DNA of 64,000 bases from Microbacterium testaceum (GCF_020781835.1 NZ_JAJGNJ010000006.1:62001-126000); one strand, 5' to 3'; numbered from the stretch's first letter, positions 29,349 through 39,110 are shown. Translations and numbers: made by a program. The notes: generated by a model from the sequence alone, not told the origin.

Positions 29349-30808
29349 GCCGAGCTCCCCTCGTCGCCGCCGGCGGCATCGACCTCGGCCGCCGCCGCCA
29401 CGCTCGAGGCGCGGTCGTGGAACACCGAAAGCGCCTCGAGGAACTCCCGCGACCAGTCCTCCACGTCGTGATCGCGTACGCGCTTGCGCAGCGCCCGCAT
29501 GCGGCGACCCTGTTCGGCCGCGGGCATGTCGATGGCACGGATGATCGTGTCCTTCAATCCGTCGATGTCATGCGGATTGATCAGCAGCGCGCTGCCCATC
29601 TCATCGGCAGCGCCGGCGAACTCGCTGAGCACGAGCACGCCCCGGTTGTCGGTGCGGCTGGCCACGTACTCCTTCGCGACGAGGTTCATACCGTCGCGCA
29701 GGGCCGTGACGAGCATGACATCGGCGGCGAGGAACAGCGCCACCATCTCTTCCCGCGGGTACGACTGATGCAGGTAACGGATCGCGGTGTGCGTCGTGGT
29801 GTCGTGGTCGCCGTTGATGCGTCCGACCGTCATCTCGATCTCGTCGCGCAACTGCACATAGGCGTCGACGCGCTCGCGGCTCGGGCTCGCCACCTGGACC
29901 AGTGTGGCGTCATCGACCGTCGCGCGACCGTCCTCGAGGAGCTCGCCCCACGCCTTCAGCCGGTGGCGGATGCCCTTCGTGTAGTCGAGCCGATCGACGC
30001 CGAGCAGGATCTTGCGCGGATTGCCGAGGCCCTCGCGGATCTCACGGGCCCGCTGCTGGATGTCGGGGCGCTGGGCGAGCTCGATGTACGACTCGGCGTC
30101 GATCGAGATCGGGAACGCTTTCGCCAGGGCGATGCGCGTGCCGCCCTGACCGTCGGGAACCGAGATTCCGCTCGCCTTCGTCTCGTAGCGCAGCTGCCGA
30201 CGCACCGCACGGGCGAAGTTGCCCGCGTCGGCGACGCGCTGGAACCCGATGACGTCGGCACCGAGTAGCCCCTCGAGCACCTGCTTGCGCCACGGCAGCT
30301 GCGCGTACAGACCGTAGGCGGGGAACGGGATGTGGTGGAAGTAGCCGATCGTCAGATCGGGACGCAGCTCGCGCAGCATCTTCGGCACGAGCTGCAACTG
30401 GTAGTCCTGGACCCAGACGATCGCGTTGTCGGCGGACACCTCGGCCGCCGCTTCGGCGAACCGACGGTTCACCCGCACGTACGCGTCCCACCAGGCGCGC
30501 TTGTACGTCGGCTCGGCGATGACGTCGTGGTACAGCGGCCAGATCGTGTCGTTGGAGAAGCCCTCGTAGTAGTGCTGCACGTCGGCGGCAGAAAGCTCGA
30601 CCGGGACGAGGTGCGTCCCCTCGAACTCGAACGGGTCCAGCGTCACGTCGGGCTGACCGGCCCATCCGACCCACGCCCCCTCCGCGCGGCGCATGACCGG
30701 TTCCAGCGCGGTGACCAGACCGCCCGGCGAACGGCGCCAGCCTTCCCCGTCGGGGGTGCGGTCCACCGGCAGACGATTGGCGACGACGACGAAATCGGCC
30801 TGTGGCAC
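29345..30808 (-). CDS. otsA: Trehalose-6-phosphate synthase
   Basis: Transfers glucose from UDP-glucose (or another nucleotide sugar) to glucose-6-phosphate. A GT20 enzyme of 487 residues. Signatures are VVVANRLPVDR at the N-terminus, IVWVQDYQLQLVPKMLR, the basic pocket LLGVDRLDYTKGIRHRL, and ALRDGMNLVAKEYVA. The GTG at 30808 is chosen because GAGGAGG is positioned upstream and the conserved core starts seven residues in; the frame stays open 150 bp further without similarity. First gene of the ots-ilv run. Confidence 0.96.
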   Translation of the reverse strand: MPQADFVVVANRLPVDRTPDGEGWRRSPGGLVTALEPVMRRAEGAWVGWAGQPDVTLDPFEFEGTHLVPVELSAADVQHYYEGFSNDTIWPLYHDVIAEPTYKRAWWDAYVRVNRRFAEAAAEVSADNAIVWVQDYQLQLVPKMLRELRPDLTIGYFHHIPFPAYGLYAQLPWRKQVLEGLLGADVIGFQRVADAGNFARAVRRQLRYETKASGISVPDGQGGTRIALAKAFPISIDAESYIELAQRPDIQQRAREIREGLGNPRKILLGVDRLDYTKGIRHRLKAWGELLEDGRATVDDATLVQVASPSRERVDAYVQLRDEIEMTVGRINGDHDTTTHTAIRYLHQSYPREEMVALFLAADVMLVTALRDGMNLVAKEYVASRTDNRGVLVLSEFAGAADEMGSALLINPHDIDGLKDTIIRAIDMPAAEQGRRMRALRKRVRDHDVEDWSREFLEALSVFHDRASSVAAAAEVDAAGGDEGSSA

Positions 30809-30999
30809 AGGTCCTCCTCGGTAGCTTGATCCCAGGCTAACAGTGGGCTGATGCGGGTTCCCGGTGCCCGGATAATGCGATAACGCCATACGCGAGCACA
30901 CCGACGCGAGGAGGTCTCCTCCCGTGGACGCCGTCCATCGACGCGCGCGGTCTGTCAAGGCACACGCGACGGGCCGCCGCCCATCGATAGGTTGGGGGC
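30809..30999. promoter_or_regulatory. Divergent intergenic region upstream of otsA
   Basis: About 190 bp containing the otsA ribosome site (GAGGAGG) and presumably promoters for otsA and for the small membrane protein gene. No distinct operator was recognized. Confidence 0.4.
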
Positions 31000-31254
31000 A
31001 TGCGCCAGTACATCTTCGGAACCGGACTCCTCAGCGCCGTCACCGGCGGAATCACGCTGCTGCGAGGGTTGCGCAACGACGAGCCGTTCACATGGCGGAC
31101 CGCCCTGGCCTGGCTGAGCTGGGGCATCACGCTGGCCCTCGCCGTCGGCGCCGTCGTCGACACCCGCCGAGCCCGCCGCGGACGTCAGGTCGCCGGCGAC
31201 TCCCCCGTTGCGAGCCGCCAGAAGAAGCTCCTGAAAAAGCGCCTGTCGCGCTGA
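31000..31254 (+). CDS. Small membrane protein, unknown function
   Basis: 84 residues with two hydrophobic segments (about 4-20 and 36-53) and a strongly basic C-terminal tail (QKKLLKKRLSR). No family is recognized. The ATG follows GGGGGC, a weak ribosome site. A strong hairpin follows its stop. Coding style matches the neighbours. Confidence 0.7.
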   Translation: MRQYIFGTGLLSAVTGGITLLRGLRNDEPFTWRTALAWLSWGITLALAVGAVVDTRRARRGRQVAGDSPVASRQKKLLKKRLSR

Positions 31255-31263
31255 GACGGATGC

Positions 31264-31293
31264 CGGATGCCGGGCCTGCGAGCCCGGCATCCG
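31264..31293. terminator. Bidirectional hairpin terminator
   Basis: CGGATGCCGGGC (31264-31275) and GCCCGGCATCCG (31282-31293) form a perfect 12-bp stem with a six-base loop between the convergent small membrane protein and thiolase genes. Confidence 0.8.
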
Positions 31294-31294
31294 C

Positions 31295-32482
31295 TCAGCG
31301 GGTGAGGATCAGCGCGTCGCCCTGCCCGCCCCCACCGCACAGGGCCACGGCCGCGGTGCCGCCACCGCGTCGGACCAGCTCGTGCACGACGTGGACGACG
31401 AGCCGGTTGCCGGACGCCCCGATGGGGTGACCGATCGCAATGCCCCCGCCGTGCGGGTTGACGATCTCGTCGGCGAGACCGAGCTCCGCCTGCGACCGAG
31501 CCACCACGGCCCCGAAGGCCTCGTTGATCTCGACCAGATCGAGATCGGATGCCGCGATCCCCTGCTTCTCCAGAGCGCGGGCGATCGCGCGGGCGGGCTG
31601 GGCGTGCAACGAATTGTCGGGTCCGGCGACCTGGCCGGCCGCCCCGACGACCGCGAGCACGTCCCACCCGCGCTCGTCGGCGACGGCTCGGGTGGTCACG
31701 ACCACCGCCGAGGCTCCGTCCGAGATCTGCGAGGCATTGCCGGCGGTGATCGACCCGCCGTCCGCGAAAGCCGGGCGCAGCCTTCTCAGGGTGTCGACCG
31801 TGGTGTCCGGCCGGATGCCTTCGTCGGCCGTGACGACGACGGGGTCCCCCTTGCGCTGCGGAATCGACACGGGCACGATCTCCGCCTCGAACACGCCCGC
31901 CCGCTGCGCGGCGGCCGCGCGCTGGTGCGACCTCGCGGCCACGGCATCCTGTGCCTCTCGCGTGACCTCGTACCGGGCGTTCGCGCGCTCTGTGGACGCC
32001 CCCATGCTCTCGCGGTCGTACGCGTCCGTCAGGCCGTCGTGCGCCATGTGGTCGAGCACCTCGACGGAGCCGTACGCGTAGCCCTCGCGCGAGTTCATCA
32101 GCAGATGCGGGGCGCGTGTCATCGACTCCATGCCGGCGGCCACGACCACCGTCGCGTCGCCGAGCCGCAGCATGCGGGCGGCGTCGATCACGGCGGTGAG
32201 GCCCGAAAGACACACCTTGTTGATCGTCGCGGCGTGGACGTCCCAGCCGATGCCCGCGGCGAGCGCCGCCTGCCGCGCGGCGTTCTGGCCGGCGCCGGCC
32301 TGGAGCACCTGCCCGACCAGGACGGCGTCGACGGCATCGGCGGGGATGCCGCCGCGCTCGAGGGCACCCGTGATCGCGGCCGCCCCGAGCTGCACCGCGG
32401 TCAGCGGCGCGAGCTGGCCCTTCAGGCGGCCCTGGGGTGTACGGGCGGCGGCGACGATGACGACGTCGGTGGCGGAGGTCAT
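31295..32482 (-). CDS. Thiolase (acetyl-CoA acetyltransferase / 3-oxoadipyl-CoA thiolase)
   Basis: A 395-residue thiolase. The acyl-accepting cysteine is in [12 protein letters not shown], the histidine in [17 protein letters not shown], and the second cysteine in [13 protein letters not shown]. With the upstream CoA-transferase subunits it would activate and cleave a 3-oxo acid, either acetoacetate or 3-oxoadipate. The start overlaps the transferase B stop (ATGA). The choice between atoB and pcaF function cannot be made here because no other pca genes are present. Confidence 0.94.
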   Translation of the reverse strand: MTSATDVVIVAAARTPQGRLKGQLAPLTAVQLGAAAITGALERGGIPADAVDAVLVGQVLQAGAGQNAARQAALAAGIGWDVHAATINKVCLSGLTAVIDAARMLRLGDATVVVAAGMESMTRAPHLLMNSREGYAYGSVEVLDHMAHDGLTDAYDRESMGASTERANARYEVTREAQDAVAARSHQRAAAAQRAGVFEAEIVPVSIPQRKGDPVVVTADEGIRPDTTVDTLRRLRPAFADGGSITAGNASQISDGASAVVVTTRAVADERGWDVLAVVGAAGQVAGPDNSLHAQPARAIARALEKQGIAASDLDLVEINEAFGAVVARSQAELGLADEIVNPHGGGIAIGHPIGASGNRLVVHVVHELVRRGGGTAAVALCGGGGQGDALILTR

Positions 32483-33132
32483 GCGATCTGCTCCTCGGGG
32501 ATGCGGACGGTGAGCGGGGGTTCGGTGGCTGCGACCACGTCGTCGACGGAGACGCCCGGCGCGACCTCGACGAGGACCAGCCCCTCGGGCGTGACGTCGA
32601 TCACGGCGAGATCGGTGATGATGCGATCGACCACCCCGCGTCCGGTCAGCGGAAGGGAGCAGGCGTCCACGATCTTCGGGGAGCCGTCACGGGCGACGTG
32701 CTCCATGAGGACGATGACGCGTTCGGCACCGTGGACGAGGTCCATCGCGCCGCCGGGGCCCTTCACCATCTTGCCCGGGATCATCCAGTTCGCCAGGTCG
32801 CCGGTTGCCGACACCTGCATGGCCCCCAGGATCGCGGCGTCGATCTTGCCCCCGCGGATCATGCCGAAGCTCGTCGCCGAGTCGAAGAACGCCGCTCCGG
32901 GCAGCGTCGTGACGGTCTCCTTGCCGGCGTTGATGAGGTCGGCATCCACGGCATCCTCGGTCGGGTAGGGACCGACACCCAGGATCCCGTTCTCGGACTG
33001 CAGCACCACGGTGACCCCCTCGGGGACGTGGTTGGGCACGAGCGTGGGGAGGCCGATACCGAGGTTCACGTACGAACCGTCGGCGAGTTCCTGCGCCGCG
33101 CGGGCGGCCATCTCGATGCGGGTGAGGGCCAT
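32479..33132 (-). CDS. 3-oxoacid CoA-transferase, subunit B
   Basis: 217 residues. The catalytic glutamate lies in [14 protein letters not shown], preceded by [19 protein letters not shown], both diagnostic for the beta subunit of succinyl-CoA:3-ketoacid or 3-oxoadipate CoA-transferases. The ATG at 33132 begins one base after the subunit A stop, and its own stop overlaps the thiolase start. Confidence 0.95.
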   Translation of the reverse strand: MALTRIEMAARAAQELADGSYVNLGIGLPTLVPNHVPEGVTVVLQSENGILGVGPYPTEDAVDADLINAGKETVTTLPGAAFFDSATSFGMIRGGKIDAAILGAMQVSATGDLANWMIPGKMVKGPGGAMDLVHGAERVIVLMEHVARDGSPKIVDACSLPLTGRGVVDRIITDLAVIDVTPEGLVLVEVAPGVSVDDVVAATEPPLTVRIPEEQIA

Positions 33133-33133
33133 G

Positions 33134-33907
33134 TCAGCGGACTCCTTCGGTGACGGTGCGCTTCTCGATGCGCTTCTCGATGTCGGGGCCCACCTCGACG
33201 ATGCGGTGGACGAAGACGCCGGGCAGGTGCACGTCGTCGGGGTCGATCTCGCCCGGCTCCACGAGGTGTTCCACCTGCACGATGCAGACGCGACCCGCCA
33301 TCGCCGCGAGAGGGTTGAAGCTGCGTGCCGCCTTGCGGAAGACGAGGTTCCCGTGGCGGTCGCCCTTCCACGCGTGCACGAGCGAGAAGTCGGTGGTGAT
33401 CGCCTCCTCGAGCACGAACTCGCGGGCTTCACCGTGAACGTCGAAAGTGCGCACGTCCTTCGCAGGGGATGCCACGGCCACGCCGCCGGCGCCGTCGTAT
33501 CGCTGCGGCAGCCCGCCCTCCGCGACCTGCGTCCCGACACCGGTCTGCGTGTAGAAGGCAGCGATCCCGGACCCGCCCGCACGCAGCTTCTCGGCGAGCG
33601 TGCCCTGCGGCGTGAGTTCGAGCTCGAGCTCACCCGAGAGGAACTGCCGCTCGAACTCCTTGTTCTCGCCGACGTAGGACGATGTCATCTTCCGGATGCG
33701 ACCGGCGCCCAGCAGGATGCCGAGCCCCCAGTCGTCCACTCCGCAGTTGTTCGAGACGACGGACAGGTCGCCCGTGCCTTGGGCGAGCAGCGCCTCGATC
33801 AGGGCGATGGGATTGCCCGAGAGGCCGAAGCCGCCCACTGCGAGCGATGCTCCATCGGGGATGTCGGCGACGGCGTCGGCCGCCGACGGCCAGGTCTTGT
33901 CGATCAC
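33134..33907 (-). CDS. 3-oxoacid CoA-transferase, subunit A
   Basis: 257 residues. The N-terminal glycine-rich CoA-binding motif [17 protein letters not shown] and [15 protein letters not shown] are typical of subunit A (ScoA/PcaI). It transfers CoA from succinyl-CoA to a 3-oxo acid, with subunit B. It is the promoter-proximal gene of the operon and is divergent from an IclR-family regulator about 110 bp away, which often controls pcaIJF-type operons. Confidence 0.95.
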   Translation of the reverse strand: MIDKTWPSAADAVADIPDGASLAVGGFGLSGNPIALIEALLAQGTGDLSVVSNNCGVDDWGLGILLGAGRIRKMTSSYVGENKEFERQFLSGELELELTPQGTLAEKLRAGGSGIAAFYTQTGVGTQVAEGGLPQRYDGAGGVAVASPAKDVRTFDVHGEAREFVLEEAITTDFSLVHAWKGDRHGNLVFRKAARSFNPLAAMAGRVCIVQVEHLVEPGEIDPDDVHLPGVFVHRIVEVGPDIEKRIEKRTVTEGVR

Positions 33908-34005
33908 GCGGACTCCTTCGTGCTGGGATCGGTCGTCTCATCGTGCGCCCGTCTTCCACCCCGCGCCGCGGTCGTTCTTGCGATGTGGATGCCAGCGCGC
34001 GTACC

Positions 34006-34020
34006 GTCCACATCGTGGAC
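34006..34020. promoter_or_regulatory. Palindrome over the IclR gene start, candidate operator
   Basis: GTCCAC (34006-34011) and GTGGAC (34015-34020) form a perfect inverted repeat with three bases between. The right arm contains the GTG start codon of the regulator gene. The location fits autorepression and control of the divergent CoA-transferase operon. Confidence 0.45.
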
Positions 34021-34809
34021 ACGAAGACACCGACGCCGCGCAGCGGCGTTCCCGGCACGCAGGCGATCGCACGGGCCGCGCACCTCCTCCGCCTGGTGAC
34101 CGCGGCCGGCACGGACGGCGTCCCCGTAGGCCACCTGGCCTCCCAAGCGGAGCTCACCCGCCCGACCGCACACCGCCTGCTGTCCGCCTTGCGACAAGAA
34201 GGTCTCGTGGACCGCGACGAAGCCAGCGGCCGATGGCTTCCCGGACCCGAGCTCTACTTGATGGGGACCGTCGCGGCATCCCGGTTCGACGTGACGACCC
34301 TCGCCCGCGACATCGTCCGCTCGCTCGCGGTGCGGACGGAGGAGAGCGCGTTCCTCTCCGTGCGGCGAGGCGACGAGACCGTCTGCCTCGTTCGGGAGGA
34401 CGGCAGCTTCCCCATCCGATCCTTCGTGCTGTCCGAGGGCGTGCGCTTCCCGCTGGGGGTGGCATCCGCCGGCCTGGCGATCCTGGCGTTCCTGCCGCCC
34501 GAGGAGGTGGATGCGTACCTCGACCGCCACGACGAGCTCGCCGAGCGCTGGGGCGTCGCACATTCGCCCGCGCGCCTGCGGACCCGCGTGGCCGACACGA
34601 AGGCGCGTGGGTACGCCGTGAACCCGGGACTCATCGTCGAGGGCAGCTGGGGTATCGGCGCCGCGGTGTTCACCCGCACCGGCGAACCGCAGTGGGCGCT
34701 GAGTCTGACCGGAGTGGAGTTCCGATTCACCGGCGACCGGCTCGCCGAACTCGGTCGCATCCTTCTCGCGCATGCGCACCAACTGTCGACGCGCATCGCC
34801 GGTCGATGA
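34015..34809 (+). CDS. IclR-family transcriptional regulator
   Basis: A 264-residue IclR protein. The N-terminal winged helix (about residues 15-75) includes HLASQAELTRPTAHRLLSAL; the C-terminal effector domain follows (EESAFLSVRRGDETVCL and PLGVASAGLAILAFLP). It probably controls the divergent 3-oxoacid CoA-transferase/thiolase operon in response to an aromatic or keto-acid intermediate. The GTG at 34015 is the nearest start to the conserved domain; another GTG lies 33 bp upstream. Confidence 0.92.
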   Translation: MDTKTPTPRSGVPGTQAIARAAHLLRLVTAAGTDGVPVGHLASQAELTRPTAHRLLSALRQEGLVDRDEASGRWLPGPELYLMGTVAASRFDVTTLARDIVRSLAVRTEESAFLSVRRGDETVCLVREDGSFPIRSFVLSEGVRFPLGVASAGLAILAFLPPEEVDAYLDRHDELAERWGVAHSPARLRTRVADTKARGYAVNPGLIVEGSWGIGAAVFTRTGEPQWALSLTGVEFRFTGDRLAELGRILLAHAHQLSTRIAGR

Positions 34810-34820
34810 TGCATATCCAG

Positions 34821-34841
34821 GTTATATAACAGGGGTATAGT
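34821..34841 (+). promoter_or_regulatory. MarR operator and -10 element
   Basis: GTTATATAAC (34821-34830) is a perfect ten-base palindrome in an AT-rich island that contrasts with the GC-rich surroundings, and longer imperfect symmetry extends outward. TATAGT at 34836-34841 is a good -10 element only seven bases before the marR ATG, so the message would be leaderless or nearly so. MarR binding here would block its own transcription. Confidence 0.7.
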
Positions 34842-34848
34842 CGGGGGA

Positions 34849-35283
34849 ATGACCCGCGACGACGATCTCCAGAGACTGATCCTCGCGGTGCACGCCCTGA
34901 CGCGCATCGCGGCCATCGACACCAAGAACGACGCCCCTGGCGCGCAGTGGCGCACCCTCACCCTCCTCCGCGATCACGGCCCGCAGCGCCTCGGCGACCT
35001 CGCCACGCTCAGCCGCGTCTCACAGCCCGGCATGACACGGCTCGTGCGCCAGATGGAGGATGCCGGCCTCGTGGCCCGCGGCATCCATCCGGAGGACTCG
35101 CGTGTGAGCGTCGTGTCCGCGACCGACGAGGGGCTGCAGGAGCTCGACCGATGGTTCGAGGTCTTGAGCGCCGCCCTCACCCCGCACGTCGCCCACCTCA
35201 CGGATGCGCAGTGGGAGGCTCTGCGCGTCACCGCCGACGCCCTGGGTGCCCGCGTCCGCCGTCAGCCGGAGCTCGCCCGATGA
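34849..35283 (+). CDS. MarR-family transcriptional regulator
   Basis: 144 residues. The winged helix is about residues 42-100 (LGDLATLSRVSQPGMTRLVR, then EDSRVSVVSATDEG). It is a probable repressor of the marR-MFS operon acting at the adjacent palindrome and releasing DNA on binding a phenolic or drug ligand. Its stop overlaps the transporter start (ATGA). Confidence 0.93.
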   Translation: MTRDDDLQRLILAVHALTRIAAIDTKNDAPGAQWRTLTLLRDHGPQRLGDLATLSRVSQPGMTRLVRQMEDAGLVARGIHPEDSRVSVVSATDEGLQELDRWFEVLSAALTPHVAHLTDAQWEALRVTADALGARVRRQPELAR

Positions 35284-36500
35284 GCGCCGCACCGAACGTC
35301 TGGAAGCAGCCCGCCCAGGTCTGGGCCGTCGCGTTCGCCTGCGTCGTGGCGTTCATGGGCATCGGCCTGGTGGACCCCATCCTTCCCGCGATCGCCGAAT
35401 CGCTGCAGGCGAGCCCGGTCGAGACTGAGCTGCTGTTCACCAGCTACCTCGTGGTCACCGGTCTCGCGATGCTCGTGACGAGCTGGATCTCGAGCCGGAT
35501 CGGGGCGAAGGCGACGCTGCTCGTCGGCCTCGGATTGATCGTCGTGTTCGCGCTGTTCTGCGCCCTGAGCGGGAGTGTCGACGCGGTGATCGGCTTCCGC
35601 GCGGGCTGGGGCCTGGGCAACGCGCTGTTCATCTCCACCGCCCTGGCGACGATCGTCGGTGCCGCATCCGGCGGGAGTTCCGCCGCGATCGTGCTGTACG
35701 AGGCCGCGCTGGGTCTCGGTATCGCTGTGGGACCGCTGCTCGGCGGCGTCTTGGGCGAGGCGAGCTGGCGCGGACCGTTCTTCGGCGTCGTCGTCCTCAT
35801 GGCGATCGCCTTCGTCGCGGTCGCGGTGCTCCTGCGCGGGCCGTCGCCGGCGCGCACGCCGATCCCGTTCAGCGCACCCTTGCGTGCGCTCGGGCGCCCG
35901 GCGCTGGCGATCCTGGCCGCTACCGCGCTGTTCTACAACATCGGCTTCTTCACGCTGCTGGCCTTCTCGCCCTTCCCGCTCGGCTTCGGCGCCATGGGCA
36001 TCGGCCTGACGTTCTTCGGGTGGGGCGTCGCGCTCGCCGTCACCAGCGTGTGGGTCGCTCCGCTGCTCCTGCGACGGATGCGACTGACCAGCGTTCTGCT
36101 GATCGCCCTTCCGCTGCTCGCGGTGGACCTTCTCGTCGCCGCATTCGTCGTGGACTCGGCCGCCGCGCTCGTGGTGTGCATCGTCGTCGGCGGTCTCGTG
36201 CTCGGAGTCATCAACACCGCGCTCACCGAGGCCGTCATGGAGGCGACGGACCTGCCGCGCTCAGTCGCGTCGTCGGCGTATTCGGCGGTTCGCTTCCTCG
36301 GCGGCGCCGTGGCCCCACCGCTCGCCGCTTTCCTCTGGCACGCGGCGAGCGCGGGAGCGCCGTACATCATGGCCACCGTCGCGGTCGTGATCGCGGCTGG
36401 CTGCGTCCTGTTCGGTCGCCGCGCACTCGCGCACATCGACGACGCGCATCCGACCGCGGCCGACGAGGGCGCTGCCGTCCTGGTCGGCGACGCGGCATAA
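35280..36500 (+). CDS. MFS transporter (multidrug type)
   Basis: 406 residues, about 12 hydrophobic segments. DPILPAIAESLQASPVETELLFTSY at the first loop and YEAALGLGIAVGPLLGG on the fifth helix (motif C of antiporters) indicate a drug:H+ antiporter. Translationally coupled to the MarR regulator. A strong hairpin terminator follows its stop. Confidence 0.92.
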   Translation: MSAAPNVWKQPAQVWAVAFACVVAFMGIGLVDPILPAIAESLQASPVETELLFTSYLVVTGLAMLVTSWISSRIGAKATLLVGLGLIVVFALFCALSGSVDAVIGFRAGWGLGNALFISTALATIVGAASGGSSAAIVLYEAALGLGIAVGPLLGGVLGEASWRGPFFGVVVLMAIAFVAVAVLLRGPSPARTPIPFSAPLRALGRPALAILAATALFYNIGFFTLLAFSPFPLGFGAMGIGLTFFGWGVALAVTSVWVAPLLLRRMRLTSVLLIALPLLAVDLLVAAFVVDSAAALVVCIVVGGLVLGVINTALTEAVMEATDLPRSVASSAYSAVRFLGGAVAPPLAAFLWHAASAGAPYIMATVAVVIAAGCVLFGRRALAHIDDAHPTAADEGAAVLVGDAA

Positions 36501-36511
36501 GACCGACCGGA

Positions 36512-36558
36512 GCGAACGCGCCCGAGCCGACACGCCGTCGAACCTCGGGCGCGTTCGC
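36512..36558 (+). terminator. Terminator of the marR-MFS operon
   Basis: A perfect 15-bp stem, 36512-36526 (GCGAACGCGCCCGAG) with 36544-36558, and a 17-base loop, 11 bp past the transporter stop. It may also serve the convergent SGNH hydrolase gene. Confidence 0.75.
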
Positions 36559-36661
36559 CTGCTGCCGATCGACAGATCGCAAAAGCGCCCACGACCGTCC
36601 GGCGACCTCCCCACACGCCGAACGTCGGAGACTACGTGACCGGCTGCGCGCTCCAGGAGGG

Positions 36662-38122
36662 TCAGCGTCGCGCGGTCCGACGTCTCACAACCAGCGTGAC
36701 CACCACGCCGATCAGCAGCGCGACGGCGCCGATGGCGACGGCGGTTTCGACCGGCGGCGTGCCCGTGGACGCCAGCGGCGCGGTGGATGCTGCGACGGAC
36801 GACGCGCTCGAACTCGGCGCCGGTGGGGCGGCGGGCATCGAGGTCGGCGTCGCGGTGGGCACCGGCGTCGGCGTCGGGCTCGGGCTCGGGGTCGGCGTCG
36901 CGGTCGGAGTCGGCGTCGGCGTCGGGGTTGCGGTCGGCGTCGGCGTCGGCGTCGGGGTTGCGGTCGGCGTCGGCGTCGCGGTCGGGGTCGGCGTCGGCGT
37001 CGGCGTCGGGCTTGGCGTCGCGGTCGGCGTTGGCGTCGCGGTCGGCGTCGGCGTCGCGGTCGGCGTCGGCGTCGCGGTCGGGGTTGGCGTCGGCGTCGGG
37101 TCGTCGAAGAGTTCGCGCACGGCGACGGCGGCCGCGTCTCCGGCAAAGGCTGCACCCGCAGCGTTGGGATGCAGCGCACCACGCTGGATCCCACCGATCG
37201 GAAGGCCGCCGACCGGGATGCTGTCCGGCGACAGGGTGAGAGTGATGCCGTTGACGTACGCGTCGGACGGATTGCACGGGCTATGCGCGAGCGAGTCGGC
37301 CAGCAGCGACACGTACGTGGCCCCCGCCGCGGTCGTGGCCGCCGCCATTGCGGCATCCATGTACGCCTGGGTGTCGTGCAGCAGAGCGACGTCGACATCC
37401 AGGTAGGGGAACGCGTTCGAGCGGAAGCCGAAGAACCCTTGCGTGAGCGACGTGTAGCACCCCGAGCTCGGCGTGTGAGCGGCATCCGGGGCTAGAGCCG
37501 GGTACCCGACCACGAGGATCTTCGCGTGCGGTGCGCGCGTCCGGATCGTGTGGATGGCTGCCTCGAGCGCGGGGGCCACGGTCTGGTCGATCTGCGTCTC
37601 GAGCGTATTGATCGGTCCGGACGGCGTGTCGACGATGAACTGCTCTCGACAGGTCTGGTGGATCTGCCCGTCCAGGCTGCCGAGGACGGGGCCGGCGGAC
37701 GACAGGGCGACGCACATCTGACCGATGTCCCAGACCCCGAGGTCATTGCCCCCGATCGTGAGGGTGACGAGGTCGGTGGTGGCATCCAGCGAATCCGCCT
37801 GGACCGGGGCCGTACCGCTGACGGCCTGCGGGGTGTCCACCACATTGGCGATCACCGCGCCGCCGCACGTGCGGTCGTCGAGCACGAGTCCGAACTCCTC
37901 CGCGAGCAGGTGCGGGTAGTTCTGGTCGGACTGGTCGCAGCCTTGCGCGGGTTGGCTGGACGCGAGCGGCAGGCCCCAGCCGGCCGCGTAAGAATCGCCG
38001 AGCGCGACGTAGGAACGGCCGGTGAGGTCGGGGACGGCAGCCGAGGCGGCGGAACCCGCGACCGCGAACGCCGCGGACGCGAGGACGGCCAGTCCGGCAC
38101 TGGAGGCAAGCAGACGACGCAC
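36662..38122 (-). CDS. Secreted SGNH/GDSL hydrolase with Thr-Pro stalk and LAxTG-like wall anchor
   Basis: 486 residues from a GTG. An N-terminal signal peptide (about 1-28, [10 protein letters not shown]...) is followed by an SGNH esterase/lipase domain to about residue 345: the catalytic serine is in [13 protein letters not shown] (Ser54), the oxyanion block in [11 protein letters not shown], and the catalytic histidine in [11 protein letters not shown] stalk of about 85 residues of Thr-Pro repeats follows. The C-terminus has LASTG, a hydrophobic segment and RRRTARR, the layout of a sortase substrate (LAxTG is used by actinobacterial class E sortases). Probably a wall-displayed lipase or esterase. 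Confidence 0.88.
   Translation of the reverse strand: MRRLLASSAGLAVLASAAFAVAGSAASAAVPDLTGRSYVALGDSYAAGWGLPLASSQPAQGCDQSDQNYPHLLAEEFGLVLDDRTCGGAVIANVVDTPQAVSGTAPVQADSLDATTDLVTLTIGGNDLGVWDIGQMCVALSSAGPVLGSLDGQIHQTCREQFIVDTPSGPINTLETQIDQTVAPALEAAIHTIRTRAPHAKILVVGYPALAPDAAHTPSSGCYTSLTQGFFGFRSNAFPYLDVDVALLHDTQAYMDAAMAAATTAAGATYVSLLADSLAHSPCNPSDAYVNGITLTLSPDSIPVGGLPIGGIQRGALHPNAAGAAFAGDAAAVAVRELFDDPTPTPTPTATPTPTATPTPTATPTPTATPSPTPTPTPTPTATPTPTATPTPTPTPTATPTPTPTPTATPTPSPSPTPTPVPTATPTSMPAAPPAPSSSASSVAASTAPLASTGTPPVETAVAIGAVALLIGVVVTLVVRRRTARR
36843..37103 (-). repeat. Hexamer-based tandem repeat encoding the Thr-Pro stalk
   Basis: About 260 bp built from GGCGTC/GCGGTC-type hexamers in irregular higher-order blocks, in frame within the SGNH hydrolase gene. 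Length changes by six bases would alter stalk length without breaking the frame. Confidence 0.85.
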
Positions 38123-38228
38123 CCCGCCGACGCTAGGGTCTTCACGCGCGAGCGGTCTCCGATACGACGCGAGAGCGGCTCGAATTCACCCTCGAGCGAC
38201 CGCCGCGTGAAACCCAGGTCGCCCTGCG

Positions 38229-39110
38229 TCAGTCCGCGGTGTCGGCGACGATCCGCGCCGCGGCGACGACCTCCCGGGCGCCTTCACGCGTCATCACGAT
38301 CGAGTAGTGATCGGCCCCCGGAATGCGCCGCGCCTCCCCCAGGCGGGGAACATCGGCACGTACACGCGCAAGGTCGACGTACAGCGGCGGAACCTCGCCC
38401 TGCAGTCCTCGCTCGGCGGCAAGCAGCACCGTGGGTCGCGGCATCCGGTCCAGGGCTCGAGCGATGTCGGCTCCGGTGTTCTGATCGATCGAATCCCCCT
38501 CGACCGTCGCGAGCGAGGTCGAGGGCCGCAGCTCGGGTTCCGAGCCGGCGAGGTCGTACGCGAAGTACGCGTCGAGCAGCGGGTCTTCCCGCCCGACGAA
38601 CGCGGGATGAGCGCGCCAGAAGTCGCGGTAGGACGCGGCATCCGGGAAGCGCATCTCCAGCCGTGCGGCGGTGGGTCCGAGGACGTGTCGCACCGCCTCG
38701 TGGGGCGGCATCCCCTCCGGAAGGTCGAGGGGCAGACCCCCGTCGACGAGCACGACGGCCGTCGTTCGGTCCGGATGCCGGTCGGCGAAGACCGCCGAGA
38801 CGAACGCCCCCATCGAGTGCCCCACGACGAGCGCCCGCTGTATCCCCGCGGCATCCAGAACAGCCGCGAGGTCGTCGGCGTGGGCGGCCATGCCGATCGG
38901 GCCGGACACGTCGGCGCTGCGTCCCCGCCCCCGGAGATCCGGGGCGATCAGTCTCACATCGGCCGCCTCGACGGCGACCCACGACCACGCGAGGTGCGAG
39001 GCGGTGACCCCATGCACGAGCAGCCACGGCAGGCCCTCGGCATCCGGATGCCACTCCCCCACGTGCAGCGTCCCGCCCGCAACCGCGACGGCGTGCGTCC
39101 GGTCCGTCAC
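38229..39110 (-). CDS. Alpha/beta hydrolase
   Basis: 293 residues from a GTG at 39110 that overlaps the Nudix gene stop (GTGA). The nucleophile elbow is VGHSMGAFVSA, the oxyanion strand WLLVHGVTASHLAWSW, the acid is near FVGREDPLLD or the loop after TVLLAAERG, and the histidine is in GADHYSIVM. The substrate is unknown; it resembles esterases and haloperoxidase-like hydrolases. Likely co-transcribed with the Nudix gene. Confidence 0.9.
   Translation of the reverse strand: MTDRTHAVAVAGGTLHVGEWHPDAEGLPWLLVHGVTASHLAWSWVAVEAADVRLIAPDLRGRGRSADVSGPIGMAAHADDLAAVLDAAGIQRALVVGHSMGAFVSAVFADRHPDRTTAVVLVDGGLPLDLPEGMPPHEAVRHVLGPTAARLEMRFPDAASYRDFWRAHPAFVGREDPLLDAYFAYDLAGSEPELRPSTSLATVEGDSIDQNTGADIARALDRMPRPTVLLAAERGLQGEVPPLYVDLARVRADVPRLGEARRIPGADHYSIVMTREGAREVVAAARIVADTAD

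Noticed and set aside
26794..30999. T-box or leader-peptide attenuator for the ilv genes
   Set aside because: Gaps before ilvD (9 bp) and ilvB (44 bp) are too small and hold no leader with branched-chain codons.
36840..37105. Non-coding minisatellite
   Set aside because: The repeat is in frame within the SGNH hydrolase gene and encodes a plausible Thr-Pro stalk before an anchor sequence.
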